This document shows positions 7,966 to 16,625 of a stretch of 64,000 nt of DNA, piece after piece. Position numbers and translations under genes: made by a program. The number at the start of each line of letters is the position of its first letter. Position 1 is the first letter of the stretch. The DNA is from Actinomycetota bacterium (lineage in GTDB: Bacteria > Actinomycetota > Acidimicrobiia > Acidimicrobiales > Ilumatobacteraceae), in NCBI GenBank assembly GCA_026393475.1, contig JAPLAA010000024.1:1-64000 (forward strand). Direction: 5' to 3'. Below the pieces are notes generated by a model. It had not been told where the DNA came from. It saw nothing but the letters and a program-made list of their open reading frames with translations, and did no database searches.

Positions 7966-9018
7966 TCAGGACCCCGAGTCGTCGACGCGCAGCAGGAGCT
8001 TGCCGTGGTGGCCGCCGTCGAGGAGCTTCCGCAGCGAGGCACCGAACGCGTCGAGGCCGTGCTCGACGTGCTCGCGCATCGCGAGCCGCCCGTCGGCCAG
8101 CCAACCGCCGAGCACCGCCTCTGCTTGTGGGAACGACGACTCGAAGTGGGTGACGGCGAAGCCCTCCATGCGGGCGTGACGTTCGGCCAGCTTGAGGTAG
8201 TTGCGCGGCCCGCGCACGTCGTCCATGTGCTCGTACTGCGAGATCGCTCCGCACAGCACGATGCGACCGCGCTCGGCGATCTGGTCGAGCGCGACGTCGA
8301 GCACCTCGCCACCGACGTTGTCGAAGAACACGTCGATGCCCTCGGGCGCGAGCTCGCGCAGACGGTCGGCCATCGCGTCGGCGCCCTGGCGGTGATCGAT
8401 CGCCGCATCGGCACCGAGCTCGTCGACGAGATACGCACACTTCGTGGGCCCGCCGGCGATGCCGATCACTCGGGCGGCGCCCGACAGCCGGGCGATCTGG
8501 ACGGCCATCGATCCGACCGCGCCGGCGGCACCCGACACCACGACGGTGTCGTTCCCAGGGACCGCCCCGACCGCGCCGACCTCGACGATGCCGAAGTAGG
8601 CGGTGAGGCCGGTGGTCATGCCGAGGGCGCCGAGGTAGGCCGTGGCCGGCACCTTCGACACGTCGAGTCGACGCACCATCATCCCGGGGAGCACGGCGTG
8701 GGTCTGTGCGCCGAGCGGACCGAAGACCTGGTCGCCGGGCTCGATGCCGTCGACCGCGCTGGCGGTCACCGTGCCGACGCCGAGCGCCGGGATGACCCCG
8801 CCCATGCGTGCGCCGCGATGGTACGACCGCTCCTCGAGGGTGGTCCGGATGAACGCGTCGATCGACAGGGTGTCGACCCGGATCGCCACCTGCCCGGCTG
8901 CAACGGGTGCGGCCGGGTCGAGGGTCTCCTCGACGAGGGCGAAGCAGTCGTCGGTGACCGGTCCGTTCGGGCGGGCCGCGAGCGTGACCCTGCGGGCGAC
9001 GGTGGGCGCGTCGCTCAT
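7966..9018 (-). CDS. Medium-chain dehydrogenase/reductase (quinone-oxidoreductase / CurA-like)
   Basis: The 350-residue product has a GroES-like N-terminal fold and a Rossmann domain with SGAAGAVGSMAVQIA for NADP(H). The structural and catalytic zinc cysteines of alcohol dehydrogenases are absent. The sequence style (NYLKLAERHARMEGFAV near the C-terminus, FFDNVGGEVLD) is that of the prostaglandin-reductase/CurA branch, which reduces the double bond of enones. Its ATG overlaps the stop of the upstream SDR (ATGA at 9015-9018), so the two are translated together. Confidence 0.88.
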   Translation of the reverse strand: MSDAPTVARRVTLAARPNGPVTDDCFALVEETLDPAAPVAAGQVAIRVDTLSIDAFIRTTLEERSYHRGARMGGVIPALGVGTVTASAVDGIEPGDQVFGPLGAQTHAVLPGMMVRRLDVSKVPATAYLGALGMTTGLTAYFGIVEVGAVGAVPGNDTVVVSGAAGAVGSMAVQIARLSGAARVIGIAGGPTKCAYLVDELGADAAIDHRQGADAMADRLRELAPEGIDVFFDNVGGEVLDVALDQIAERGRIVLCGAISQYEHMDDVRGPRNYLKLAERHARMEGFAVTHFESSFPQAEAVLGGWLADGRLAMREHVEHGLDAFGASLRKLLDGGHHGKLLLRVDDSGS

Positions 9019-9791
9019 GCCGACATGCCGCCGTCGATCGCGAGGATCTGCCCCGTCACCCACGACGAACCGGGCGCCACGAAGTAGAGCACGGCGCGCC
9101 CGAGGTCGTCCGGGGTGCCCAGCCGGCGCATCGGCAGCCGCAGGCGCTTGTTGAGCGCCGGCAGGTCGTCGTCGCCCAGCTGCAGGGCCGTCATCATGAT
9201 CTCGGTGGGCACCGCGCCCGGCATGATGCAGTTCACGCGGATGCGCGGGCCGAGCTCCTTCGCGAAGGTGCGGGTGAGCGAGTTCACCCCGGCCTTCGCT
9301 GCGGCGTAGTGACCGCTGCCGGGCATCGTCGTCGTCGCGGCGAGCGAGGAGATGTTGACGATCCGCCCGCCGTCGCGCATGGTCGCGGCCGCGACCCGGG
9401 TGCACCGCCACACCGCGGTGAGGTTCAACCGCAGCGTCGCGTCCCATTCGTCCTCGTCGAGGGTGACGAGCGGCGCCGACACCGGCGAGCCACCGGCGTT
9501 GTTGATCCAGATGTCGAGATGGCCGAACTCGTCGACGGCACGCTGCGCCAGCGCCTGCACCGCTGCGGGGTCGGTCACGTCGGTCGCGACCGCGATGGCC
9601 CGGCCGCCGCGGTCGCGGATGCCGGCCGCGACCCGTTCGATCTCGTCGGCACGACGGGCGGCGCACACGACGGCGGCACCGGCGTCGGCGAGGGTCGTGG
9701 CGATGCCCTCACCGATCCCTCGGCCCGCGCCGGTGACGATGGCGACATCGTCGCTCAGGTCGAACAACTCCTGGCTGGCCACAGTGGGCAT
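9015..9791 (-). CDS. Short-chain dehydrogenase/reductase (SDR), second copy, first gene of operon
   Basis: This 258-residue SDR has TGAGRGIG at 20-27, NNAGG at 97-101, S149, Y162 and K166. It starts at ATG 9791, about 95 bp from the perfect 17-bp operator at 9887-9903, which makes it the promoter-proximal gene of SDR, MDR, SDR, molybdoenzyme. With the enone-type reductase beside it, the operon could saturate and dehydrogenate a cyclic or unsaturated ketone. That is inference. Confidence 0.9.
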   Translation of the reverse strand: MPTVASQELFDLSDDVAIVTGAGRGIGEGIATTLADAGAAVVCAARRADEIERVAAGIRDRGGRAIAVATDVTDPAAVQALAQRAVDEFGHLDIWINNAGGSPVSAPLVTLDEDEWDATLRLNLTAVWRCTRVAAATMRDGGRIVNISSLAATTTMPGSGHYAAAKAGVNSLTRTFAKELGPRIRVNCIMPGAVPTEIMMTALQLGDDDLPALNKRLRLPMRRLGTPDDLGRAVLYFVAPGSSWVTGQILAIDGGMSA

Positions 9792-9886
9792 GGGGACTCC
9801 GATCGTGTCGAGGAACTGCTGGTGGGCAGCTGGCGGACAGCTGGTGGACTGCCCGACGAGTGGCGTCGCGCCGACTCGCCGGCTGA

Positions 9887-9903
9887 ACTTACCTACGGTA
9901 AGT
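9887..9903. promoter_or_regulatory. Perfect 17-bp operator palindrome, probable TetR site
   Basis: ACTTACC-TAC-GGTAAGT is a perfect 7-3-7 inverted repeat in the 273-bp gap between the divergent SDR and TetR genes. Its size, symmetry and place are those of TetR-family operators. A near copy occurs at 12851-12867. Confidence 0.75.
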
Positions 9904-10064
9904 ATGTCGCCGTGGACCCTGCGCCGACGGATCGAACCATCCGAACAGCACCGGCACCGGCCGCACCCCTCGCCGCACCCATCGGAGCACCCGTCGGAGC
10001 ACCCGTCGCGATGCGGACGAGACCGACCACGGCACGGCGGCGTCCGGGACGACAGACTGACGCG

Positions 10065-10724
10065 GTGAACGTCAAAGTACGCCGTCGACCCGGCCGTCCC
10101 GCAGGCGGTCAGCACGTCGTCGACCGCGACGTCGTGCTCGACGCCGCCGAACGCGTCATCGCCCGCGACGGCAACGGCGCCTCGCTCGAGTCGATCGCCG
10201 TCGAGGCCGGCGTCACCAAGCCGGTGGTCTACGCCCGGGTGGGCAGCCGGGCCGAACTGTCGAACGCGCTCGCGGCGCGCCTCGCCGAGCGGCTCATCGC
10301 CGCGGCCGGCGCCGAGATCGGCAACGGCAGCCGGCTCGACCGGATCATCCTCGCCGCGTTCTTCCGCAGCAGCCTCGAGACGATCGGCGCCCACCGCGAA
10401 CTGTTCCTCTACGTCACACGAGGCGCGTCGGACGACACCCCCGAACGCACCCTGTACCTCGCCGGTCGGTCCGCCGCGCCGCTCGCCGAACTGCTCACCG
10501 ACTGGCGGACGCGCCGGGGCGACGACGCGGCCGTCGCCGTCCCGTGGGCCTACGCGATCGTCGGCATGCTCAACCTCGTGTCGCTGTGGTGGATCGACGA
10601 ACGCGACCGGCCGGCCGACGTGCTGGCCGATCAACTGGCCGAACTCGTGTGGTCCGGCCTCGTGACAGAAGCAGCCGGACCAGCCGGAACAACCGGAACA
10701 GCAGCAGCAGGGAGACGACGATGA
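10065..10724 (+). CDS. TetR-family transcriptional regulator
   Basis: The N-terminal helix-turn-helix (about residues 18-62; SLESIAVEAGVTKPVVYARVG) is typical of TetR repressors. The remainder is an all-helical ligand-binding and dimer domain. GTG 10065 gives 219 residues and opens on the usual RRRPGRP basic stretch. An in-frame ATG at 10011 would give 237 residues and duplicates that basic motif. The stop overlaps the start of the next gene (ATGA 10721-10724). It most likely represses itself and the divergent SDR operon through the 9887-9903 palindrome. The ligand is unknown. Confidence 0.88.
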   Translation: MNVKVRRRPGRPAGGQHVVDRDVVLDAAERVIARDGNGASLESIAVEAGVTKPVVYARVGSRAELSNALAARLAERLIAAAGAEIGNGSRLDRIILAAFFRSSLETIGAHRELFLYVTRGASDDTPERTLYLAGRSAAPLAELLTDWRTRRGDDAAVAVPWAYAIVGMLNLVSLWWIDERDRPADVLADQLAELVWSGLVTEAAGPAGTTGTAAAGRRR

Positions 10725-11584
10725 CCGAGGACGAACTCGCCGCACTGATCGGCCACCGCTTCCCCGGTGGCACCTATCGCGTGGCGCACTGGGAGAACTG
10801 GTTGCTCACCGACTGCACCGGTCGCGAGCAACTGCCCGACGGCCTCGTGCACCCGATCGTGCTGTTCCACGCGCCGATCCTCGGGGCCGGCACGTCGATC
10901 ACCGAACTGTTCCGCCTCGGCGGCGTGAGCGGTGCCGGCGGGTCGGTGGGGCTGCTCGGCTACGACTGGGAGTACCTGCGCCCGCTGCGCGAGGACGTCG
11001 ACTACCGGGTCGAGGGCGGCATCGTCGCCGCCGAACGTCGCACGGCGCCGACCGGTGCGATCGCCGACCTGGTGGCGTTCCGCATCGAGCTCAGCGACGC
11101 CGAGGGCGTGGTCGCCCGGGTCACCAACCGATGGCAGTTCCGGCGCACCGAGGCGCACGTGCCGGTGGCGCGCGACGCCGGGTCGGCCGGCGATCCGGCG
11201 ACCGGCGAGCTGCTGCCCGAGTGGGACATGCCGAGCGTCGAGGCGGCACGGATGCGCACGATGGCTGCGATCTTGCGCGACCCGTACCCCGTGCACTGGG
11301 ACCGCGCCGCGAACGAAGCGATCGGCCTCGGCGGACGGGTGATCAACCAGGGCCCGCTCAACCTCGGCTATGTCGCCAACATGCTCATGGCGTGGGCGGG
11401 ACCCGCGTCGGTGCGCCGGCTGACGGTGTCGTTCGGACGCCCGGTGCTCGACACCGACCACGTCGTCGCCGGGGGCCGTGTCCGTTCGATCGTCGACGGC
11501 ATCGCGACGTGCGACGTGTGGCTCGCACGCGGCGACGAACACGTCGTGACGGGGACGGCCCAGGTCATCGCCCCGTCTGCCTGA
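10721..11584 (+). CDS. Hot-dog-fold (MaoC/FAS1-like dehydratase) protein
   Basis: The 287-residue protein looks like a double hot-dog: an N-terminal half with ELFRLGGVSG and a C-terminal half with the pattern RLTVSFGRPVLDTDHVVAGGRV, followed by strands ending VVTGTAQV. This is the layout of FAS1-like dehydratase plus MaoC-like domains that hydrate or dehydrate acyl-CoA thioesters. A clear catalytic Asp/His pair could not be assigned by eye, so the role may be binding rather than catalysis. It is translationally coupled to the TetR gene. Confidence 0.55.
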   Translation: MTEDELAALIGHRFPGGTYRVAHWENWLLTDCTGREQLPDGLVHPIVLFHAPILGAGTSITELFRLGGVSGAGGSVGLLGYDWEYLRPLREDVDYRVEGGIVAAERRTAPTGAIADLVAFRIELSDAEGVVARVTNRWQFRRTEAHVPVARDAGSAGDPATGELLPEWDMPSVEAARMRTMAAILRDPYPVHWDRAANEAIGLGGRVINQGPLNLGYVANMLMAWAGPASVRRLTVSFGRPVLDTDHVVAGGRVRSIVDGIATCDVWLARGDEHVVTGTAQVIAPSA

Positions 11585-11593
11585 CACCCGCCT

Positions 11594-11671
11594 CGAATCC
11601 GGCGGTCGAATCCGCCGTTCGAATCCGCCGTTCGAATCCGCCGTTCGATTCAGCCGTTCGATTCAGCCGGT
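11594..11671. repeat. Six 13-bp tandem repeats
   Basis: Six 13-bp units based on CGAATCCGCCGTT run from 11594 to 11671. Units 2-4 are identical, and units 5-6 share the variant CGATTCAGCCG. They lie 9 bp after the stop of the hot-dog gene and about 60 bp before the next start. The unit is not a multiple of three. Confidence 0.95.
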
Positions 11672-11730
11672 CGACGGCGTCGCGGTGCGATGGTCCGGCG
11701 AGGTCCGCGAGAGGTGTATGTTGCCGCCGC

Positions 11731-12810
11731 GTGACACCGCAGACGTTGGGGGACGTTTCCGCCGAGTGGCTCGCCGAGGCGATGGGGGTGGGGATCGAGT
11801 CGATCGATCTCCATCCCATCGCTGCAGGCGAGGGCTTCATGGGCCAGCTGGCCCGCGTTCGCATCCACGCCTCCGATCCCACCGATCCGTCGGTGCCGGC
11901 ATCGGTGATCGTGAAGCTCGCGAGCGCAGACCCCGGCGCCCAGTTCATCGGCCAGATGATGCGGGTGTGGGAGCGCGAACACCGCTTCTACGCCGACGTC
12001 GCGCCGCACGTGCAGGTGCGCGTGCCGCACGCCTACGTCAACCTCGCCGACCCGCCGTGTCTCGTGCTCGAGGACCTCTCCCCGTCGATCCCCGGTGATC
12101 ACGTCGCGGGCGCGACCCTCTCCCAGGCCGAACGGGCGATCGACCTCATCGCGCGGCACCACGCCACCTGGTGGGAGCATCCGCTGCTCGCCACGTTCGA
12201 CTGGATGCCCGACCTCGACGACCCGTCGATCCAGAACTTCCCACCGATGTTCGCGATGGGATGGCCGACGTTCCTCGAGCGGTACGGCGACATCCTCCCC
12301 GCCCGCACACTGCGGTGGTGCGAGCAGTTCATCGAGCAGGTGCTCGAGTGGGTCGCAGGCCATCGGGACGAGCCGGTCACGCTCATCCACGGCGACTTCC
12401 GACTCGACAACCTGTTCTTCGACGACGGCCCGAACGGCAGCGGCGAGGTGTCGGTGATCGACTGGCAGATGGCGATGCGCGCCCCCGGTGGCACCGACCT
12501 CGTGTACTTCTGCGCGAACAACCTCACCGTGGAGATGCGCCGACGGCACGAGCGCGACCTCATCGACCGGTACCTGCGTGGCCTCGTCGCGGCCGGCGTG
12601 CCGGCCGACGCGATCGACGAGGACGCGATCTGGCGTGGCTACCTCGAGGGCCTGCTCTTCTACGCCGCCAGTTTCGGGGGCAGCTTGCTCACCCTCGATG
12701 CTGCCAACGAGCGCGGCGCCGCGTTGTTCGACGCGCTCGTGCGACGCACGTTCACCGCGGTCGACGACCTCGCCGCGGGCGAGGCGTTCGGTTTCGATTC
12801 CGCCGGCTGA
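11731..12810 (+). CDS. APH-family kinase-like phosphotransferase (ACAD10/acyl-kinase type)
   Basis: Protein-kinase-like fold of the aminoglycoside-phosphotransferase family, 359 residues. K62 in VIVK fits the ATP-anchoring lysine. The catalytic loop LIHGDFRLDN is at 218-227 (D222) and the metal-binding VIDWQ at 242-246 (D244). Actinobacterial relatives next to SDR and acyl-CoA genes are more often metabolic kinases (such as hydroxy-acyl or ACAD10-like) than antibiotic-resistance enzymes. The start is GTG 11731. No ATG in frame lies nearby, and the Shine-Dalgarno is weak. Confidence 0.8.
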   Translation: MTPQTLGDVSAEWLAEAMGVGIESIDLHPIAAGEGFMGQLARVRIHASDPTDPSVPASVIVKLASADPGAQFIGQMMRVWEREHRFYADVAPHVQVRVPHAYVNLADPPCLVLEDLSPSIPGDHVAGATLSQAERAIDLIARHHATWWEHPLLATFDWMPDLDDPSIQNFPPMFAMGWPTFLERYGDILPARTLRWCEQFIEQVLEWVAGHRDEPVTLIHGDFRLDNLFFDDGPNGSGEVSVIDWQMAMRAPGGTDLVYFCANNLTVEMRRRHERDLIDRYLRGLVAAGVPADAIDEDAIWRGYLEGLLFYAASFGGSLLTLDAANERGAALFDALVRRTFTAVDDLAAGEAFGFDSAG

Positions 12811-12850
12811 GCCGACCGCTGAACCGCGGTCGAGCTGCAGGCGCGCAATA

Positions 12851-12867
12851 ACTTACCGGGGGTAGAT
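12851..12867. promoter_or_regulatory. Second copy of the TetR-type operator
   Basis: ACTTACC-GGG-GGTAGAT shares the whole left arm and five of seven bases of the right arm with the operator at 9887-9903, with the same 3-bp spacer. It lies 97 bp upstream of the split-barrel protein gene, where a promoter is expected. Confidence 0.55.
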
Positions 12868-12963
12868 TCGCGTCGGGACGAGTGCTACGTTCGCCCCTGG
12901 GGGACGTCCTGAGGGGGGCGGCCGGGCATCACCTGACGACGACAGGAAGACGGGGACGACGGC

Positions 12964-13482
12964 ATGAGTGCGTCGACGCACGACTCGTACGAGGATCTCA
13001 CCGAGTGCGGGCTCTCGCCCGAGCTCGAGCAGCAGCTCGTGTACACCCAGCGCGAGGGCGTCTTCATGTGGACCAACAAGGGCGGCGAGGCCTTCGGGGT
13101 CGTCATGTCGTATCTGCCCAAGGACGGCAAGTTCTGGCTCACCGCCGCCGAGCGCCGTCAGCGCATCTCCGCCATCCGCCGCTTCCCGCGTGCGTCGCTG
13201 TGCATCAACAGCGCCGGCAGCAAGGTGCCCGGCAGCCGCACCATCACCTACAAGGGATCGTGCATCGTCCACGACGACCGCGAGACCAAGGACTGGTTCT
13301 TCCCCGAGTTCGCCCGCTACCTCCGTCCCGACGACGAGGTGGCCTCGAGCACGTTCCAGAAGTTCCTCGACTCGCCCGCGCGGGTGATCATCGAGTTCAC
13401 CCCCGACTACAAGCTCGGCTTCGACTCGGCCCTCATGTGGCAGCGCTCGCCCGAGGTCGCCAAGAAGAACATCCTGTCCTGA
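12964..13482 (+). CDS. Pyridoxamine-phosphate-oxidase-like flavin split-barrel protein
   Basis: The 172-residue product shows the small split-barrel fold that binds FMN or F420: alternating strands with GVVMSYLPKDGKFWLTA, then RISAIRRFPRASLCINS, a long beta hairpin and a helix-rich end. Actinobacterial members reduce or bind F420/FMN, or have no known substrate. The operator copy upstream places it in the same regulon as the SDR operon. ATG 12964 follows a purine-rich GGGGACG. Confidence 0.75.
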   Translation: MSASTHDSYEDLTECGLSPELEQQLVYTQREGVFMWTNKGGEAFGVVMSYLPKDGKFWLTAAERRQRISAIRRFPRASLCINSAGSKVPGSRTITYKGSCIVHDDRETKDWFFPEFARYLRPDDEVASSTFQKFLDSPARVIIEFTPDYKLGFDSALMWQRSPEVAKKNILS

Positions 13483-13509
13483 CCGTCCTGAACACCCCCT
13501 GAACCCCGA

Positions 13510-13525
13510 CCGGGCTCACGCCCGG
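13510..13525 (+). terminator. Candidate intrinsic terminator
   Basis: CCGGGC-TCAC-GCCCGG forms a 6-bp GC stem with a 4-base loop and is followed by CCCTTTC. It lies 28 bp after the stop of the split-barrel gene and before the carotenoid oxygenase. The T-run is short, so attenuation rather than full termination is possible. Confidence 0.4.
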
Positions 13526-13570
13526 CCCTTTCGACCGATTTCACACCGACTTCGAACGAGGAGACACGAC

Positions 13571-14938
13571 ATGACCGCACTCGAGGATCACGCCGCACAG
13601 ACCGCGCCGCTGCCCTGGCACCTGCGTGGCAACTGGGCTCCGGTGCAGGACGAGCTCACCGTGGCCGACCTGCGCGTCGACGGTGCCGTGCCGCCCGAGC
13701 TCGAAGGCCTGTACGTGCGCACCGGCCCGAATCCGGTGTCGGGCAGCAGCGACCACTGGTTCTTCGGTGACGGCATGGTGCACGGCATCCGCCTCTCCGG
13801 CGGCAAGGCCGAGTGGTACCGCAACCGCTACATCCAGACGCCGAACATCACCGACCCCTCCGGCGGCGACGTCATGTCGAACATGGGCGACCTCTCCCGC
13901 GGCACCGGCAACACCCACGTGCTCGCCCACCGGGACAAGATCCTCTGCCTCGAGGAGGGCCACTGGCCCTGGAAGATCGACGGCCAGCTGAACACGCTCG
14001 GCTACGAGAACTTCGGCGGGGCGCTCACCACGTCGATGACCGCGCACCCGAAGGTGTGCCCGGCCACCGGCGAGCTCATCGCCTTCAGCTACCTCAGCCC
14101 GGAGCCGCCGTTCCTGCACTACATCCGCATCGGGGCCGACGGTGAGCTGAAGCAGCTCGAGGGCATCGAGATCCCGAACATGGTGATGATGCACGACTTC
14201 AACGTCACGCGGAACCATGTGGTGTTCATGGACCTGCCGGTGGTGTTCGACCTCGACGCGCTGGCGACGGGCATGCCGTTCAAGTTCACGAAGGAGGCCG
14301 GCGCCCGCCGCGGCGACATGCCCCGCAACGGCACCAACGCCGACGTGCGCTGGTTCGAGATCGACCCGTGCTACGTGTTCCACCCGGTGAACGCCCACGA
14401 GGACGGCAACACGATCGTGCTCCACGTGTCTCGCCAGCCCGAGGCCTTCGGCTCGAGCAACGACGACTACGCCGAGGTCGGCCGTCTGTGGAAGTGGACC
14501 ATCGACCTCACCGCCGGCACCGTGCGCGAGGAGCAGGTCGACGATCGCCCCGGCGACTTCGGCCGGGTCGACGATCGCCTCGTCGGCCTCGACGCCCGCT
14601 ACGGCTATCTGATGGCGATGGCCGGCGAAGGCATCTCCGAAGAGCCGGTCTACGGCTCGGCGCTGTGGAAGTACGACCTGCGCAGCGGCCAGTGCTGGGA
14701 GCACCAACTGGGTGACGGCGTGCGCGGCGCGGAGCCGGTGTTCGCACCGGCATCGCCCGACGCCGGCGAGGACGAGGGCTGGGTGATCAGCCTCGCTCAC
14801 GACACCAACAGCGACGAGTCGCGACTGCTGATCATCGACGCGCAGGACTTCAGCGCCGCGCCGGTGGCAACGATCCACCTGCCGCGCCGCGTGCCCTACG
14901 GCGCGCACGGCAGCTGGGTGCCCGACGCACGGGGGTGA
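13571..14938 (+). CDS. Carotenoid oxygenase (RPE65/CCD family)
   Basis: Non-haem iron dioxygenase of 455 residues that cleaves a double bond in carotenoids, apocarotenoids or stilbene/lignin-type phenolics. The four iron-binding histidines of the seven-blade propeller are visible: H159 in TAHPK, H208 in MHDF, H271 in FHPVNA and H446 in GAHGSW. The GLYVRTGPNP block near residue 46 is also typical. Length matches bacterial members. The cleavage substrate cannot be read from sequence. Confidence 0.92.
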   Translation: MTALEDHAAQTAPLPWHLRGNWAPVQDELTVADLRVDGAVPPELEGLYVRTGPNPVSGSSDHWFFGDGMVHGIRLSGGKAEWYRNRYIQTPNITDPSGGDVMSNMGDLSRGTGNTHVLAHRDKILCLEEGHWPWKIDGQLNTLGYENFGGALTTSMTAHPKVCPATGELIAFSYLSPEPPFLHYIRIGADGELKQLEGIEIPNMVMMHDFNVTRNHVVFMDLPVVFDLDALATGMPFKFTKEAGARRGDMPRNGTNADVRWFEIDPCYVFHPVNAHEDGNTIVLHVSRQPEAFGSSNDDYAEVGRLWKWTIDLTAGTVREEQVDDRPGDFGRVDDRLVGLDARYGYLMAMAGEGISEEPVYGSALWKYDLRSGQCWEHQLGDGVRGAEPVFAPASPDAGEDEGWVISLAHDTNSDESRLLIIDAQDFSAAPVATIHLPRRVPYGAHGSWVPDARG

Positions 14939-15026
14939 CGTCGGATCGAGGTCCGCTACCCCGCCGGTGACGGCCGGGGCGACGGGAACGCACGGTGGAA
15001 CACGACCGTGCGGCAAGCCAGTGAAG

Positions 15027-15062
15027 CAAGGACAGCAAGGACAGCAAGGACAGCAAGGCAAG
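15027..15062. repeat. Four 9-bp tandem repeats (CAAGGACAG)
   Basis: Three exact CAAGGACAG units and a fourth variant (CAAGGCAAG) lie in the 181-bp gap between the carotenoid oxygenase and the binding-protein gene. Confidence 0.9.
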
Positions 15063-15075
15063 ACGATGGGGGAAG

Positions 15076-15100
15076 GACCGCCGCACGCGGTGCGGCGGTC
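15076..15100. promoter_or_regulatory. Perfect 11-bp inverted repeat before the binding-protein gene
   Basis: GACCGCCGCAC-GCG-GTGCGGCGGTC is a perfect 11-3-11 inverted repeat ending 19 bp before the ATG of the substrate-binding protein, just upstream of its GGAGGGG ribosome binding site. There is no T-run, so an operator or leader hairpin is likelier than a terminator. Confidence 0.6.
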
Positions 15101-15119
15101 GACAACTGAGGAGGGGACC

Positions 15120-16538
15120 ATGGGACCAGCGAACGGACGCGCGAGCGTCAGGTCGGGCCGGACGATGCGTGCGTGTGCGGTGGGGGTCGCACTCGCACTG
15201 CTCGCCGGCGCGTGCGGTGGGGACGACGAACCCACAGCCACCGAACCGGCATCGACCGAACCCGCTGGGACGGAACCGGCGGCGACGGAACCGGCGGCCA
15301 CCGAACCGGCCGCGACCGAACCGGCGGGGACCGAAGCCCCCGACGAGACGGCGACCACCGAGGCCGAGGCCGCTGGGTCGGACGATCCGAACGAGGCGTT
15401 CCCGAACCTGGCGCCGCCGACCGGTGAACCGATCGTGCTCGGACTGGTCAACACCGAAGGCACGCCGGGGCTCGACTTCCCGGAGATCCGCCTCAACATC
15501 GCCAGCGCGGTCGACTACCTGAACCAGCACGGCGGCGTCGGTGGACGACCGATCGAGCTCGAGAACTGCACCGTGAACGGCTCGCCCGAGACGTCGCAGG
15601 CGTGTGCACAGGAGCTCACGGGCAAGGGCGTCGAGTTGGTGATGGTCGGACTCGACCTGTTCCCCGACTATGCGACCTACTCCGCCGCGGGCGTCCCGGT
15701 GATCGGCGTGCTGCCGATTCTGCCGGGCGACTACACCGCCGAGGCTCGCTTCCTCACCGGTGGCAACGCGACCACCTGGGCCGCAGCCGTCAACGTCGCC
15801 CAGAACCACTTCGGAGCGACGAACGTCGGCATCGTGAGCGCCGACAACCCCGGCGCCAACTCGAGCGAAGCAGCGCTGGTCGCCGCGCTCGACAAGGCGG
15901 GCATCGCCCACACCACGGTCAAGGGCGGTGACAACGAGACCGACGCGGGCTACCAGGGTCTGATGCGTGAGGCAGCGTCGGGTGAGCCCGACCTGTTGTT
16001 CTCGCTGTACTCCGACGCCGGATGCATCGGCACGATGCGCGGTCGGGCGTCGCTCGGCATCGAGATCCCGGTGATCACCACCGGTATCTGCAGCGGTGCG
16101 GAGGTCCTCGACCAGGTCGGTGACGACGCCGTCGGCTGGACCTTCATCGGGGTCTCGACCCAAGTGGAGACGCCCTCACTGGCGATCCTCCAGGAGATCG
16201 TGGCACCGGTGCTCGGTGTGGAGCCGAGCGAGGTCGACTCGACCGCTCTCGGCCTCGGTGCACTCGGCCTCCAGTTGGTCCTGTCCATCGCCTCGTTCGG
16301 CAACCAGATGGCCGACGCCGGACTCGAGGTCACGGGGCAGAGCATCTACGACTGGCTCGGCACGACCGACGGCCTCGTCGTATGGGGCACCGCCGATGGT
16401 CAGATCAAGTGCGGTGCGTCCGCCGACTACCCGTCGATCTGCGCCTTCAACTTCCCCTTCGCCGAGTACCTCGAAGGCGGCGACGTCCTCACGATCGAGG
16501 GCCTCGAGTCGGTGTCGTCACTCGAGTACATGCCGTGA
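15120..16538 (+). CDS. Branched-chain-amino-acid-type ABC transporter binding lipoprotein
   Basis: The 472-residue product is a lipoprotein: signal peptide with the lipobox LAGAC (C32), then a linker of about 45 residues built from repeated TEPA units. The rest is a LivK-type (periplasmic-binding fold I) domain that opens IVLGLVNTEG and contains GGVGGRPIELENC. The start is ATG 15120 with a strong GGAGGGG. The cognate permease follows 87 bp later. LivK-like proteins bind amino acids, but in soil and marine actinobacteria they also bind aromatic acids, urea and sterol fragments. Confidence 0.9.
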   Translation: MGPANGRASVRSGRTMRACAVGVALALLAGACGGDDEPTATEPASTEPAGTEPAATEPAATEPAATEPAGTEAPDETATTEAEAAGSDDPNEAFPNLAPPTGEPIVLGLVNTEGTPGLDFPEIRLNIASAVDYLNQHGGVGGRPIELENCTVNGSPETSQACAQELTGKGVELVMVGLDLFPDYATYSAAGVPVIGVLPILPGDYTAEARFLTGGNATTWAAAVNVAQNHFGATNVGIVSADNPGANSSEAALVAALDKAGIAHTTVKGGDNETDAGYQGLMREAASGEPDLLFSLYSDAGCIGTMRGRASLGIEIPVITTGICSGAEVLDQVGDDAVGWTFIGVSTQVETPSLAILQEIVAPVLGVEPSEVDSTALGLGALGLQLVLSIASFGNQMADAGLEVTGQSIYDWLGTTDGLVVWGTADGQIKCGASADYPSICAFNFPFAEYLEGGDVLTIEGLESVSSLEYMP

Positions 16539-16539
16539 T

Positions 16540-16570
16540 CGACGGTCTCGACGGTCTCGACGGTCTCGAC
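16540..16570. repeat. Three 9-bp tandem repeats (CGACGGTCT)
   Basis: Three CGACGGTCT units plus a partial fourth begin one base after the TGA of the binding-protein gene. Confidence 0.9.
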
Positions 16571-16625
16571 ATGACGTCTGATGACGACCTGACGGCGACC
16601 TGACGGCACTACGTCTCCCGACGCG

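Noticed and set aside
11731-12810. Aminoglycoside-resistance gene
   Set aside because: The APH fold alone does not imply resistance. Context (SDR, hot-dog, TetR) and length fit a metabolic kinase.
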